A stretch of DNA of 64,000 bases from Paenibacillus glycinis (GCF_009909185.1 NZ_JAAAMV010000012.1:186001-250000); one strand, 5' to 3'. Positions 1 through 10,409 are shown, numbered from the stretch's first letter. Program-made: numbers and translations. The notes: generated from the sequence alone by a model not told the origin.

Positions 1-1844
1 GGACGGATCGGCAGGACGGCTTCGACGCAGGTCCCTTCGGCCGCCGCCACGTAACGCAATCCGAACGCTTTCCCGCCGTACAATTGAATTCTCCGGTGCA
101 CGTTCAGCGTGCCGTACCCCGTGCCGCTCCCGAAGGCGGAGTCGGCGACCGCGTCGCGGCCCGGATGCGATTCGGCAGCCGGCTGTTCCCGAAGGGCGCG
201 GTTCATCCGGTCCGGATCGCAGCCCGCTCCGTTGTCCTCCACGCGCAGGACCAGCATGCCGCCCTCCAGCCTGGCCGTGATCGCGATCAGGCAGCCGGAC
301 GAGCGGCCGGCGAAGCCATGGATGATCGCGTTCTCCGCGAGCGGCTGCAGGATAAAATGCACGATGCTCATGGGCAGCAGGTCATGCGGCACGCGAACGT
401 CGATGCGCATGTCCTCGATCATCATCCGCTGAATATGCAGGTAAGCCTCGACTTGCTTGAGCTCTTCCTCCAGGGAAATCCAAGCCTGCCCCCGGTTCAA
501 TCCGTAGCGGAACACGTTCGCGAGCGAGCGGACGATGGCGCTCGTCTCCAGATCGCCGGCCATGATCGCCCGGCAGTTGATCAGATCGAGCGTGTTGTAC
601 AGAAAGTGCGGATTGATTTGCGCGTTCAGCAGCTCCAGCTGCAGCTGGCGCCGCTCCATCTCCTCCGCGAAAGACTTCTCGACCAGCCCGTGCAGGGTGA
701 CCAGCATGGAAGCGAACTGCGCATTGAGCGCATCCACCTCGTAAATGCCCGAGCGTTGGGCGGGCAGCGGCTCCTTGAATTCCAGCACCTCCGGACGCTG
801 AATGGCACGGGCCAGCCTCGTGATCGGCACGGTCACCCGCACGACGATCCGGCGAAGCCAGACGCCGGCGATCAGCAGGGCGGCGGCGGCGGTAATGCCG
901 CCGATCGCCGAGATGGCGAACGCGTACCGGTTGAAGTGGCTTTCCGGCACGACCGTAAGCAGCTTCCATCCGTTCTCGAGCGTCTCGTACATGACCCGAT
1001 GCCGGGCGCCGTCGATCTTGGCCGTCACCGAACCCGCGGAACCGGCTAATGCGCGCACGTATGGCAGCTCCCCGACGGAGGCGAGAAATCCGTACCGTTC
1101 GCTGAAGATGACCCGGCCGTCGGCATCCATGAGCAGATGGTAGCCCGATGCCAGCGAGGCGTTGTCGAACACGCCCCGGATGCTTCCGGTATCGGCGCCG
1201 ACGATGACGGTGGCGATGCTCCGGCCGTCCTTGATGCTCGTTTTCTTCGTGGCTGAATAGATCATCGGCGCGTCCGCGCGTCCCGCCTTCTGCGCCCACC
1301 AGACGGTTTGCCGCTCCCCGCTTCGCAAGGCCAGGTACCACGCCTGGTTCTGCAGGTCCGTGTCCTTGAAGATGCCCGTCACGGGATCGAAACGATCGGC
1401 CGCAAGGGGATAGAGCCCGCTCTCCGGCTCCAGCGCGACGGACACGACGTAGGACTGCTGGACGACGCTCTTCGAGCCGGTGTCGCTGAGGAGCGAGAGC
1501 AGCGACAGGTTCTGCAGGTTGGACTGGAGCGTGAACAGGTCGCCGACGGCTTCGAACGGCTGCTGGTAGGCGCTCTCGAGCAGATTCTCGATGGATTGGT
1601 TCGATACGACGAACGCCGCCATGTTGTTCATCGTGTCGAGCTGGTATTCCACGTTCCGGTAAACGAATTTCATCGACTGCTCCGCCATCTGGCGGGTGTG
1701 GTCGTTCTGCACCCGAATGAGAATATAGCTGGCCGACGTCGCGAACAACGCGATGAGCGTCACGATGAGCGCGAACACCGGCAGGCTGATCCGAAGCAGC
1801 AGGCTCGATGGCCGGCCGCGCCGGGGCACCACGCTTGCGTCCAT
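1..1844 (-). CDS. YesM-type sensor histidine kinase, 3' end beyond window
   Basis: Membrane sensor kinase of the LytS/YesM class that would phosphorylate a YesN-type response regulator. The frame starts at an ATG at 1842-1844 behind GGAGGAG and runs 614 codons to the left edge with no stop. The order visible is a first membrane helix (about residues 15-37), an extracellular cache-like sensor region, a second helix near residue 300, a HAMP-like stretch, the H box NPHFLYNTLD (His413), the N box AENAIIHGF, and the glycine-rich ATP lid ending with GYGTLNVHRRI. It begins 18 bases after the stop of the secreted glycosidase, so it is probably the last visible gene of that operon and may sense the sugar the operon handles. 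The C-terminal end and any partner regulator lie outside the window. Confidence 0.9.
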   Translation of the reverse strand, partial: MDASVVPRRGRPSSLLLRISLPVFALIVTLIALFATSASYILIRVQNDHTRQMAEQSMKFVYRNVEYQLDTMNNMAAFVVSNQSIENLLESAYQQPFEAVGDLFTLQSNLQNLSLLSLLSDTGSKSVVQQSYVVSVALEPESGLYPLAADRFDPVTGIFKDTDLQNQAWYLALRSGERQTVWWAQKAGRADAPMIYSATKKTSIKDGRSIATVIVGADTGSIRGVFDNASLASGYHLLMDADGRVIFSERYGFLASVGELPYVRALAGSAGSVTAKIDGARHRVMYETLENGWKLLTVVPESHFNRYAFAISAIGGITAAAALLIAGVWLRRIVVRVTVPITRLARAIQRPEVLEFKEPLPAQRSGIYEVDALNAQFASMLVTLHGLVEKSFAEEMERRQLQLELLNAQINPHFLYNTLDLINCRAIMAGDLETSAIVRSLANVFRYGLNRGQAWISLEEELKQVEAYLHIQRMMIEDMRIDVRVPHDLLPMSIVHFILQPLAENAIIHGFAGRSSGCLIAITARLEGGMLVLRVEDNGAGCDPDRMNRALREQPAAESHPGRDAVADSAFGSGTGYGTLNVHRRIQLYGGKAFGLRYVAAAEGTCVEAVLPIR

Positions 1845-1862
1845 GGCCGCTCCTCCTTCGTG

Positions 1863-4800
1863 TTATTGCTCCCGCAGGTATGCGATGTCCAGCTGCAGGC
1901 TGGCTGCAAAAGCGGCCATTATTTTTTTTCCGCTTTGGGCTATGATTTCGTCGAGCAAGGGCTTGAAGTCGACCTTCTTGTCTTTGTCTTTGTCTTTGTC
2001 CTTGTCTTTGTCTTTGTCTTTGTCGTCTTTGCCTTTATCATCCTTACCGTCTTTATCGTCCTTGGCCTTGTCGTCCTTGCCCTTGTCGTCCTTGGCCGCG
2101 TCCTTTTGAATCTTTTGCGCCTTGGCGAGCAGGCTCTGCAGCGCGCCCTTATCGGTAATCCAGCCCTGCGCGTAGCCGTAATTCAGCATGTCGTCCAATT
2201 CATCGATGCCGAAGATCACCTTCAATGTCGCGGATTGCGTCGAGCGGTTGCCCGCCGCATCCACGGCTTCGACGGTCAGCGCGTGAACGCCCGCCGCCAA
2301 GGACAACGGCTGGATGACGTACGGGCCGGCAATCGGCTGGCCGTCCAATTGAAGAGACGCCGTCGCCAAGCCGCTCAGCGCGTCCTGCGCATCCGCGGCC
2401 AACGTTCCGGATGCAAGGCGCGACAGGGTCGTCGGGCCCGAGATGCGAACGACTGGCCCGGTTCCGTCCACCGTAACCGCCGCGGAGCCTTGAATGCCCC
2501 CGGCCTTCGTCGTTGCCGTGACGGTCGTCACGCCCTCGCCAAGCGCCTGGACGAGTCCACCGGCGGATACCGCCGCCACCGCCGAATCGCCGATCGACCA
2601 GGCCACCGTCTTGTCGGCCGCGTCATCCGGCGCCACGAGCGCGTTCAGCGTCTGCTCCTGCCCCGGCCGGAGGAGCAGCGCTCCCGGCTGGAGCGTGACT
2701 TCCGCCGGCGCGGCCGGCGGATCGTAATCGATGAACGCGAACGCGTCGTACAGCGCCGTGTTCTTCGCGTCGGCCGTCCCGTTCGTCCATTGAATGAAAT
2801 CGTCCCGGCCGTTCTGCAGATCCGCGTCGTTGACGGCGACGTTCAGGCCGATCACGCCTCCGCCCGCCGGCGCCAGGTCATGCACGTAGGACGCAGGAAT
2901 CTCGAATTCGTAATAGGTCATTTTCGCGGCATCGTCCCGAACCGCCGCGAACGGCGTTTGGCCGCTGACGTCCCCGTTCGGGTTCGGCGCGCCGGAGCTG
3001 AAGATCTGCACGAGCCGCGTGCCGTCGTCCGCCAGGGCGAAGCCCCATTCGACGTCGTCCGGTCCGTACGGCGCCTCGCGATTGTTCAGCGGATCCAGAC
3101 TGATCTGAACGGAATCGTTCTTCCACATGTTCGCCGCGTTCTCCGACTGCTTGTGGATGTCGTCGCGCACCGCTACCGCAACGTACAATCCGTTTGCCGC
3201 CCATTTGGCGTACGCGGTCGCCTCCAGATTGTCGGGATCGTGGAAGCCGCTCGCGTTCTGGGCCTTGCTGCGAAGATGGAACGGGAACGCATCCTGCCAA
3301 TCGGCAAGATTGCCGTCGATCGTCACGCCGTCCGTTCGCTGAACCAAGTTGAATTCGACCGGCATGGCGGCATCGTGAAAAATCGTCTTGCCGGTCGTCG
3401 TATCGTCGATTTGCAGGTCGACGTCGTATTCGTTGAACGGAACCGGCTGATGATCCGTCCATAAGAAGCTTAGCTGCACCTTGCCGCCCTTCTGCAGCGA
3501 GGCGAACGCATTCGAGGCGACCGGCTGCAGCTCGTTTCCGTCCGGACCCTTGATCGTCACTTCGCCGGTCTTCGCGAACGACGACGTTCCTTCGAGCTCC
3601 ACGGTCAGCGTGTCCAGTTCCTCGATCGTCCGCTTGACGGGAAGAAGCTTGACGCCGATCCCGTCTTCCACCGTCAGCTGCGCGCGCTTGGTCTCGAACA
3701 AGGCGCCGTCGTAGCTCACGTCGAAGTCGATCCCGTAACGTCCCTTCGCCGCGTCCTCCGGCACGACGACCGGATAAGATTCGTCGAGCGAACCGTTTGC
3801 CGGAATCGTGTAATCCGCCGCGGCCGGCGCGGTCTGCGACGATGCCCATCCGTCCGGCAGCCCGAGGTGCACCGACACCTGCTGCGGCACGTCCGTATCG
3901 TTGACCAGCGACAACGTGAACGTATTGACATGCCCGGCTTCGCCGTTCGCCTGCGTCGGCACGAGATTGGCCATGACGCCGATGAACTTCGGCTGCTCCG
4001 AGGCGACCATCGCTTCCGCGGCGCCGGCGAATTCCCGCGCCAGCAGGTTATAGGCGTAGCTCTCCGCATAGTTCCCCCGCTCATGCAGGCTCTCGGCCAA
4101 TCTGCCGTAGCGGTTCATCCGCAGAATCGCCGACGAAGCGACCGGCATGACGCTGAACTCGCCTTTCTTGACGTTGAACGCGTCCGTCGCGGCCTGAGCC
4201 GCCCCGGCGTAATCGAAGCTGTTCGGTCCGATCCCGCCGAGCGCGTAGACAAGAGACACGGACGCGCTCTCCGCCAGATTGTATAGCGCCTCCAATTGGA
4301 CGTAACCGGGCGCCCGCTCCAGGGAGCCGTCCCCGATTTCATCCGCAATGTCCGCCATCAGGGCATAGATGTCCTTGATTCCTTGCTCCAAGCCCGCAGC
4401 CGGCTGGCTGCCGCCGATCGCCGCCGCGAGGTTCGCGGAGATGCCGCCGAGCGCGGCCTGATCGCCGTCGACGACCGCGGCGTTCGCAGAGGTCCGCAGC
4501 GCCAGCAGCTTGGCGGAGGCGTCCTGCTCCTTCTTCGCCAGCAGCTGCTCCGCGGCTTCATGCACGAAGCCGGAGCTCGCTCCCGTCACGTAGACCGGCG
4601 CGCCGGATACGGTCAATTGCAGGTCCCCGTTCGCGGCCGCGACCGCGGGAATCCCGACGCCGTTAATATCCTTCACCGTCGCCCCGGCCGCCGGGAAAGG
4701 CAGCGTGATTACGCTCGTCGCCGGATGCGAGGCGGGATCGTCCTTCGCGTCGACCTTCTTCCAGGCGACCGCGACCGGCACGCCGTCGTTCAGGAACAAT

Positions 4801-7634
4801 TGCACGGTCACGTCCGGATTCCCGGTATCCCACGCGCCGAGATATTGCGCGTGATCCAGCGCGGTCATCAGCTCGTTTACCGCGGCGTAAGCCAGCTTCG
4901 GCCGGCCGTCGTTGTCCGTGATGCCCCAGAAGATATCGTAGTAGCGGTCGTCCGTGCCGTCGTTCTTGTAGTTGTAGTATTCATAAGCCTTCACCTGATC
5001 CTCGGCCATGTAATTCAGGAACGCGCGGACGATGTAGTCGCGCTGGGTTTCCTCCGAGACGGACGGATACCCGGCATTGGCCGTCGGCCAGCCGCCCTCC
5101 GTCAAGTAGTAATCCTTCCAGCCCCCGTAGTCGTTGACCATGTCCTTCACGCCGTTAAGCATGTTCTGCAAATTGCCGTCCGGCATGGAGTTGTAGACGT
5201 ACGGGTGGAACGAATACGCGTCGGCATAGTCGTACGAGCCGAGCGCCAGCTCCTCCGGCAGCACGCTGAGCACGCTGGAGGTATGGTCGCCGGCGAGCAG
5301 CATGGCGTCCGGATCGGCTTTCTTCATGTTCAGGTACGCGGTCTTCTGCAGCTGGACGAATTCCTCCGGAATGTACGGCTTGGAGAAGATCTCCGGCTCG
5401 TTCGGCATTTCCCACTGCCGGATTCGGCCCTTGTAGCGGCTCACGGCGTCGTACACGAAGTCGCCCATCGCCTTCAGCGCGGGAGTCGTATTCACGATGC
5501 CGTTCTGATAGGCGGCATTCGTATCGATATCGAGCCCGGTGATCTGGTTGAAGCCGTACGTGAACAGCTTGTTCAGCAGGGCGTCGGATTCGGCGTAATC
5601 GTAGACCGCCTTGCCGGAGGCGTCTTTGACGTTCTTGTCGATCGCTTCCCAGGAGATGCCGGAACGATGGGCGCGCGCGCCCAGCTTGCGGGCGCCGTCG
5701 ATGATGTCGTCCTTCCAATTGAGCGCGTAATGCGTATTCAGGCCGAATTTGCTCTCGTTGTCGAGATCCGGCTCGCTGACCGGCGCGGCCCGGTTCACGA
5801 CGGCCAGGCGCATCCTTTTCGACAACGCCGGCGCCGGATTCCCGTCGATGGCGAATGCGGCGGCTACTTCGTACGTGCCGATCCCGCCAATCGCCGGCGC
5901 GAATGCGAGCGCGTCTGAAGTCCGTTCGTATTCGCCGAGGCCGTACGTCTTGGAGCCGGAGGCGACGACCGCCTTGTCGCCGTCCGCGCGCCGCACGGTG
6001 TAGGCGATTCCGATCTCGTGCGCCGCCGCTCCGGCATCCAGCGACAATGCCAGGCCCGGCGTCTCTTCCTGCGCATAGATGCCGGCGTAGTTGCCGGACG
6101 GCTGCAGATCGACGACGTACGGCAGCGGGATCGGGTCGATCTCGAAGTCGTCGATCATGAGGTTGATGCCGCCGACGACGTTCCACTGAAAATACCCTTT
6201 CTTCAGCGCGAGCGGATCGGAATCATCGCCGCCGGCCGTCTCCGCGCCGTCGATGAACAGCTCATGCGTAATGCCGCTGACCCGGAGCTCGTAATCATGC
6301 CAATCGCCGAGCAGCGATTGCACGTAATTGGCGATGTAGTAGTTGCCGCCGAGCGTCGTCTTGCGCATCAGAAAATATTTGGAATTATGCGTGGCCCATT
6401 CCATCGCGTTGTTGTTGGCGTCGTCCGTCGCGCGGTACCGGAACCGCCACGTGTTCTGCAGCGCCGTGCTCGTTCGTTCGTATTTGACCTTGAATTTGAC
6501 GACGAAGTTATCCGCGTTCTGATACATCGGGAGGTTAAGCTTCGCGCTGCCCGAACCGTTCAGATTGAATACCTTGTTGCCGTCCGGCAGCTGGATCACC
6601 TTGGCGCTGCCCCCCGTCGTCCAACCCGCTGGCGCGGCGTTCGGCGCCGTTCCTTCGAAATCGTTCGCGTAGGGCAGCATCTCGCCGATGGATACCGAGA
6701 TCTCGCCCGTCGCCGGATAGCGGGCCGTCCCGCCCGTTCCGTCGGCGGCGGTGATGTAGTAGCGGATCAGATGGGCGCGGTTCGTTCCCGGAATCGTCCC
6801 GGCATACGCCTCGTTCCCGGCGCCCTGCGCTTGTACCGTCAGCACGGGCGCGCCCGTTGCTCCGTAGGCGTAATGGATCGCGGCCGAGGCGGACGAACCG
6901 GCATCCGTCAGCGTGAAGGAGACCGGCAGATTCGCGTTATACGGAACGGCGGAAGCCGGCGTATGCACGATGGCGAAGCTGCTCGGCCCGGCAATAGCGT
7001 TCACCTTCACGTCGTCCACGTCCATCGCGACCGCCGGACCGACGCTCTTCAGGGAAAAGCCGATCCCGCCCGCGACGAGCGACGCGTCGTTGAACGTCGT
7101 GACCGCCGTCCCGTCTATGGACAGCGTGAATGCGCTTCCGCTAACGGCCAGCTCGTATTGATGCCAGCCCGTCAGGTTGAAGCCGGGCAACGCGGTCGCG
7201 ATATCCACGGCAGCGCCTACCTGCACGTTCGCCGAGGCATTCGGGTATTTCCACAGCTCGACCAGATGCGTATTCTTGAATTCCAGAAAATAATAGCTCG
7301 TGCCGGACGTATAGCGGAACATCGTCCGGAACCGGTCGCCCCGCGCCTTGAACGTCAAGCTGTAATTCGTCGAACCGTAGGGCAGCGCCGTGGACTTGGT
7401 GACGATCCGCTGGGGAGACGTCGCCGTCGTCGTGCCCGACAGCATGGCTGCGGCCCCGCTTCCCTGCGTGCTCCAAGCCGTGCTGCCGAACAGATCCCAG
7501 CGGCCGATCCCCGCGCCGAAGCTATCCTCGAACAGCGGCGCCGTTTCTTCCGCCTCCGCGGGTAGCGGCAGGCATTGCAGCAGCAGAGCCGCGATAAGCA
7601 GCACGGGAAGCATGAAGCGATAACGCTTATTCAT
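1863..7634 (-). CDS. Giant secreted multidomain glycoside hydrolase (clan GH-A fold, CBM9-like domain)
   Basis: Secreted glycosidase of 1923 residues, start chosen at 7632-7634 behind AAGGGGGTG and giving a classic signal peptide (residues 1-29, ending AEA). Two jelly-roll sugar-binding-like regions (about 35-195 and 325-500) precede a TIM barrel at about 625-950. The barrel holds the pair expected of clan GH-A retaining enzymes: NEPE with Glu746 as likely acid/base and TEGGWP with Glu846 as likely nucleophile. The layout recalls GH39/GH5-like enzymes but I cannot fix the family. Downstream come NEW-like beta domains, a CBM9-type domain (about 1430-1640), a Big2 Ig-like domain (1645-1720), another Ig-like domain, and a Lys/Asp repeat tail (about 1846-1887). 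It sits between the binding protein and kinase genes of one operon, so its product is probably imported by that transporter. Confidence 0.85.
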   Translation of the reverse strand: MNKRYRFMLPVLLIAALLLQCLPLPAEAEETAPLFEDSFGAGIGRWDLFGSTAWSTQGSGAAAMLSGTTTATSPQRIVTKSTALPYGSTNYSLTFKARGDRFRTMFRYTSGTSYYFLEFKNTHLVELWKYPNASANVQVGAAVDIATALPGFNLTGWHQYELAVSGSAFTLSIDGTAVTTFNDASLVAGGIGFSLKSVGPAVAMDVDDVKVNAIAGPSSFAIVHTPASAVPYNANLPVSFTLTDAGSSASAAIHYAYGATGAPVLTVQAQGAGNEAYAGTIPGTNRAHLIRYYITAADGTGGTARYPATGEISVSIGEMLPYANDFEGTAPNAAPAGWTTGGSAKVIQLPDGNKVFNLNGSGSAKLNLPMYQNADNFVVKFKVKYERTSTALQNTWRFRYRATDDANNNAMEWATHNSKYFLMRKTTLGGNYYIANYVQSLLGDWHDYELRVSGITHELFIDGAETAGGDDSDPLALKKGYFQWNVVGGINLMIDDFEIDPIPLPYVVDLQPSGNYAGIYAQEETPGLALSLDAGAAAHEIGIAYTVRRADGDKAVVASGSKTYGLGEYERTSDALAFAPAIGGIGTYEVAAAFAIDGNPAPALSKRMRLAVVNRAAPVSEPDLDNESKFGLNTHYALNWKDDIIDGARKLGARAHRSGISWEAIDKNVKDASGKAVYDYAESDALLNKLFTYGFNQITGLDIDTNAAYQNGIVNTTPALKAMGDFVYDAVSRYKGRIRQWEMPNEPEIFSKPYIPEEFVQLQKTAYLNMKKADPDAMLLAGDHTSSVLSVLPEELALGSYDYADAYSFHPYVYNSMPDGNLQNMLNGVKDMVNDYGGWKDYYLTEGGWPTANAGYPSVSEETQRDYIVRAFLNYMAEDQVKAYEYYNYKNDGTDDRYYDIFWGITDNDGRPKLAYAAVNELMTALDHAQYLGAWDTGNPDVTVQLFLNDGVPVAVAWKKVDAKDDPASHPATSVITLPFPAAGATVKDINGVGIPAVAAANGDLQLTVSGAPVYVTGASSGFVHEAAEQLLAKKEQDASAKLLALRTSANAAVVDGDQAALGGISANLAAAIGGSQPAAGLEQGIKDIYALMADIADEIGDGSLERAPGYVQLEALYNLAESASVSLVYALGGIGPNSFDYAGAAQAATDAFNVKKGEFSVMPVASSAILRMNRYGRLAESLHERGNYAESYAYNLLAREFAGAAEAMVASEQPKFIGVMANLVPTQANGEAGHVNTFTLSLVNDTDVPQQVSVHLGLPDGWASSQTAPAAADYTIPANGSLDESYPVVVPEDAAKGRYGIDFDVSYDGALFETKRAQLTVEDGIGVKLLPVKRTIEELDTLTVELEGTSSFAKTGEVTIKGPDGNELQPVASNAFASLQKGGKVQLSFLWTDHQPVPFNEYDVDLQIDDTTTGKTIFHDAAMPVEFNLVQRTDGVTIDGNLADWQDAFPFHLRSKAQNASGFHDPDNLEATAYAKWAANGLYVAVAVRDDIHKQSENAANMWKNDSVQISLDPLNNREAPYGPDDVEWGFALADDGTRLVQIFSSGAPNPNGDVSGQTPFAAVRDDAAKMTYYEFEIPASYVHDLAPAGGGVIGLNVAVNDADLQNGRDDFIQWTNGTADAKNTALYDAFAFIDYDPPAAPAEVTLQPGALLLRPGQEQTLNALVAPDDAADKTVAWSIGDSAVAAVSAGGLVQALGEGVTTVTATTKAGGIQGSAAVTVDGTGPVVRISGPTTLSRLASGTLAADAQDALSGLATASLQLDGQPIAGPYVIQPLSLAAGVHALTVEAVDAAGNRSTQSATLKVIFGIDELDDMLNYGYAQGWITDKGALQSLLAKAQKIQKDAAKDDKGKDDKAKDDKDGKDDKGKDDKDKDKDKDKDKDKDKKVDFKPLLDEIIAQSGKKIMAAFAASLQLDIAYLREQ
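1978..2098 (-). repeat. Asp-Lys repeat tract in the glycosidase tail (GACAAA/GACAAG hexamers)
   Basis: On the minus strand the codons GAC and AAA/AAG alternate for about 40 residues (units such as KDDKGKDDK and DKDKDK). Because the basic unit is six bases, slippage would lengthen or shorten the linker without shifting the frame. The tract sits just before the last 40 residues of the protein and probably forms a highly charged, flexible spacer. Confidence 0.85.
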
Positions 7635-7814
7635 AATTGCACCCCCTTTTACGAATGGAAAAGCAGCCCCCGCCAAAGCGGACGAACCGCGTTTGACGGA
7701 AGGCTTGAGCCTGACCTATTTGCTTGCTTGCCGAATCTTGACTGCTGGATGGCTTCATCGGCTTAACCGCTTGACCGGCTTGGCAGCCGGCCTGCGACTG
7801 CCGCCTCCTGCAGC

Positions 7815-9503
7815 TTACTTGCCCGCTTTCTTCTGGAAGGACGCCTCGAGCTCGCTGATGATCTGGTCGCCGCCCTGCGACTTCCATTTCTTCACGAAGT
7901 CGTCGAATTTGCTGATGTCGCCGCCCATGATGATCTGCGTGAATACCGAATCGCGCATCGTGTTCAGCTCGACCATCTTGGCGATCTTCGTCGGGGATTC
8001 GAGGTAGTTGGACGCGTCGGCAATCTGGAATTTATTGTTGATGGCGACGCCGAGCGATTCGGAGAACCGCAGCGGCAGCGACTCCAGGTAACGCGGCCAG
8101 CCGTTCAGGCCCGGCGCGAACAGGTAGCTTTGGATGCCGCGGAAGTTTCCGTTCTTGTCCTGCTGCGTCTTCGGATCGACGAAGGTCGGATTCGTCTTCA
8201 GCTTGCCGTCGACGATGTTGTAGTCCTCGCCCTCGATGCCCCATACGGTCAGCAGCTCGTTCTCCGGCGCCAGGGAATCCTCGATGATTTGCAGCACTTT
8301 TTTCGGATCCTTCGTTTTGGCGCTGATGGCGTTCATCTGGGAGAACGGAGCGCCCGTCGGCGCGACCGCCGTGCCGTCCGGTCCGACCAGCGAGTCGGTC
8401 AACGCCAAGTATTTGTACGGCTCCTCGGCTTGGTTAGGCAGCGATCCGTCCGCCGCCAGCTTGCCGCTCTTGATCAGCTCGTTCGTCTCGATCTGCGTGT
8501 CGTAGTCGCTCGCGGTGGACCACCAGCCCATCCACGAGAACAGCTTGCCGCTGTACAGCTTCGCTCTCAGCTGCTCTTCCTTGATGGTCGCGAATTCCTT
8601 GTCGATCAGGCCTTCGCCGTACATTTTCTGCAGGAAGAGCAGCGCTTCCCTCATCTTGGGATCGATGTCGTAGCTGCTGAACTTGCCGTCCGTCTGGGTG
8701 AAGTACCCCGGCGTTACGCCGAACGCGCCGAAGATGTTGTCGAAGGAGTTGTTGGCGAATTTGACCTCGCCGATCTGCGCCGTGTACCCGCCGAGCGGAA
8801 TGACGTCCGGCTTCTCGGCTTTGATCTTCTTCAGCAGGTTGTAGTACTCGTCAAGCGTCTTCGGCACCGTGGCGCCGACCGCGTCGATGTAATCCTTGCG
8901 CATGACGAGGTCCCACCGATAGCCGGCTCCCGGTCCGCCCTGGTACGGAATGCCGTAAATCTTGCCGTTCACCTTCGCCTGCTCGAACACCTCGGGCGAC
9001 ACTTCGCGCAGAATGTTCGGCGTATCCGTCTCGTTGATCATGTCGGTCAGGTCGACGAAGGCCCCCTGCTGCGCGTACTTCTGGAAGTCGTCGGCGAAAT
9101 CGATGCGCGTCACGTCGGGAATGTCGCCGCTCGACATTTTCAGGTTGAGCTTCGTCTTGTACTGCTGCACGTCGACCATCTCGGGCACGATCTTGATGTT
9201 CAGCTTCTGCTCGATCGCTTGTTTGACGGCATCCTTCGAGGCATCGTACGGCAAGGAAATATCCTGGGCCTTCAGCCATTTCAGCTCGTAGGGCTGGTTA
9301 TCCTCCGCCGGCGGGGTCGCCGCCGGGTTGCCGTTCGTCGACGCTTCCGTCGTCTCCGCCGCATTGCCGTCGGCCGGTTTATTCGCATTCGCGTTCGCGT
9401 TCCCCGCCGTATCGTTGTTGCTGCCGCATCCGGCCAGCGCGAACGTTCCGAGCATCAGCGCCGCGACGGCGCCGTAGCTCATGCTTTTGATTCGTTTTGA
9501 CAT
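7815..9503 (-). CDS. Extracellular solute-binding lipoprotein of a carbohydrate ABC importer
   Basis: Lipid-anchored substrate receptor (562 residues) of the LplA/YtcQ class. The signal peptide ends in the lipobox LAGC with Cys26, followed by an Asn/Ala-rich linker (residues 27-65) usual in this group, then a family 1 type periplasmic-binding fold. It follows the two permease genes by 30 bases and precedes the secreted glycosidase by 180 bases, so the four probably form one sugar-uptake unit. No ATPase gene is nearby. In Bacillus relatives such importers borrow a shared MsmX-type ATPase. The substrate cannot be read from the sequence; an oligosaccharide released by the neighbouring glycosidase is the natural guess. 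Confidence 0.9.
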   Translation of the reverse strand: MSKRIKSMSYGAVAALMLGTFALAGCGSNNDTAGNANANANKPADGNAAETTEASTNGNPAATPPAEDNQPYELKWLKAQDISLPYDASKDAVKQAIEQKLNIKIVPEMVDVQQYKTKLNLKMSSGDIPDVTRIDFADDFQKYAQQGAFVDLTDMINETDTPNILREVSPEVFEQAKVNGKIYGIPYQGGPGAGYRWDLVMRKDYIDAVGATVPKTLDEYYNLLKKIKAEKPDVIPLGGYTAQIGEVKFANNSFDNIFGAFGVTPGYFTQTDGKFSSYDIDPKMREALLFLQKMYGEGLIDKEFATIKEEQLRAKLYSGKLFSWMGWWSTASDYDTQIETNELIKSGKLAADGSLPNQAEEPYKYLALTDSLVGPDGTAVAPTGAPFSQMNAISAKTKDPKKVLQIIEDSLAPENELLTVWGIEGEDYNIVDGKLKTNPTFVDPKTQQDKNGNFRGIQSYLFAPGLNGWPRYLESLPLRFSESLGVAINNKFQIADASNYLESPTKIAKMVELNTMRDSVFTQIIMGGDISKFDDFVKKWKSQGGDQIISELEASFQKKAGK

Positions 9504-9533
9504 GTCGTTTTCGTCCCCTTTATATGTGCTTGA

Positions 9534-10409
9534 TTAGCCTTTGACCGAACCGATCAGCATCCCCTGCTCGAAATAGCGCTGGATGAGCGGATAGATGATC
9601 AGCATGGGCAAAGCGACGATGACGATGGCGGCCATCTGGATGCCTACCGCCGGCGGCGGCTTGCTGCCGGCCGCTTCGAGCAGCTCCGGCGGCAGGCTGG
9701 AGCTGGCGATGATCGTCCGCAGAATAAGCTGCACCGGCGCTTTGTGCCAGTCCGTCACGTAGAGCAGCGCGTTGAAGAAGTCGTTCCAGTAAGTAACCAT
9801 GTAGAGCAGGCCGACCGAGGCGATCACCGGCAGCGAGATCGGCAGGACGACCGAGCCCAGGATGCGGATCTCGGAAGCGCCGTCGATGGCGGCGGATTCC
9901 CGCAGGCTCTCCGGGATGCCTTCGAAGAAGGATTTCATGATGATCATGTTGAACGCGCTGAAGGCCATGACCAGGATCAGCACGTAATCGGTGTTCAGCA
10001 GGCCCAGGTTCTTGACCGTGACGTAGGTCGGGATCAGCCCGCCCTTGAACAACATCGTGAACACGAAGACCAGCATGATGATCCGTCTGCCCGGCAGCCG
10101 CTTCTCGGCCAGCGCGTACGCCGAGCCCGCGGTCAGCACCAGCGCCAGCAGGACGCCGGCCGCCGTGTTGCGGAGCGTGACCCCGTACGACCCGTAGATC
10201 AAGGAGCCCTTCTTCAGCAGGTACGCGTAGTAGTCGAAGCTGAGCGAGGACGGGAACAGCACCAGGCCGTCCTTCGCGCTGAAGATCGAGTACGGCGTGA
10301 CCGAGACGGAGATGACGTACCAGAACGGAATGATGATGATGATGGTCAAGATCGTGAGCACGACGTAATTGGTGGCGACGAATGCGGTTTCGCCTTTCGT
10401 TAGCTTCAT
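9534..10409 (-). CDS. Carbohydrate ABC transporter permease, LplC/YtcP type
   Basis: Integral membrane subunit of 291 residues with six predicted helices. The cytoplasmic EAA loop that docks the ATPase reads ESAAIDGASEIRI (about residues 170-182). The C-terminus ends in GSVKG, as is usual for the LplC/YtcP partner. It lies 18 bases after the companion permease and 30 bases before the lipoprotein gene, an operon order (B, C, binding protein) typical of Paenibacillus sugar importers. Confidence 0.92.
   Translation of the reverse strand: MKLTKGETAFVATNYVVLTILTIIIIIPFWYVISVSVTPYSIFSAKDGLVLFPSSLSFDYYAYLLKKGSLIYGSYGVTLRNTAAGVLLALVLTAGSAYALAEKRLPGRRIIMLVFVFTMLFKGGLIPTYVTVKNLGLLNTDYVLILVMAFSAFNMIIMKSFFEGIPESLRESAAIDGASEIRILGSVVLPISLPVIASVGLLYMVTYWNDFFNALLYVTDWHKAPVQLILRTIIASSSLPPELLEAAGSKPPPAVGIQMAAIVIVALPMLIIYPLIQRYFEQGMLIGSVKG

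Noticed and set aside
1978..2098. CRISPR or microsatellite outside a gene
   Set aside because: The repeat is in frame inside the glycosidase and codes a regular Asp-Lys tract.
1308..5918. Long plus-strand open frames (1308-3464 and 4296-5918) opposite the glycosidase gene
   Set aside because: They are antisense to a well-supported gene, rich in Arg/Val/Gly as expected of high-GC reverse frames, and have no ribosome site or family motif.
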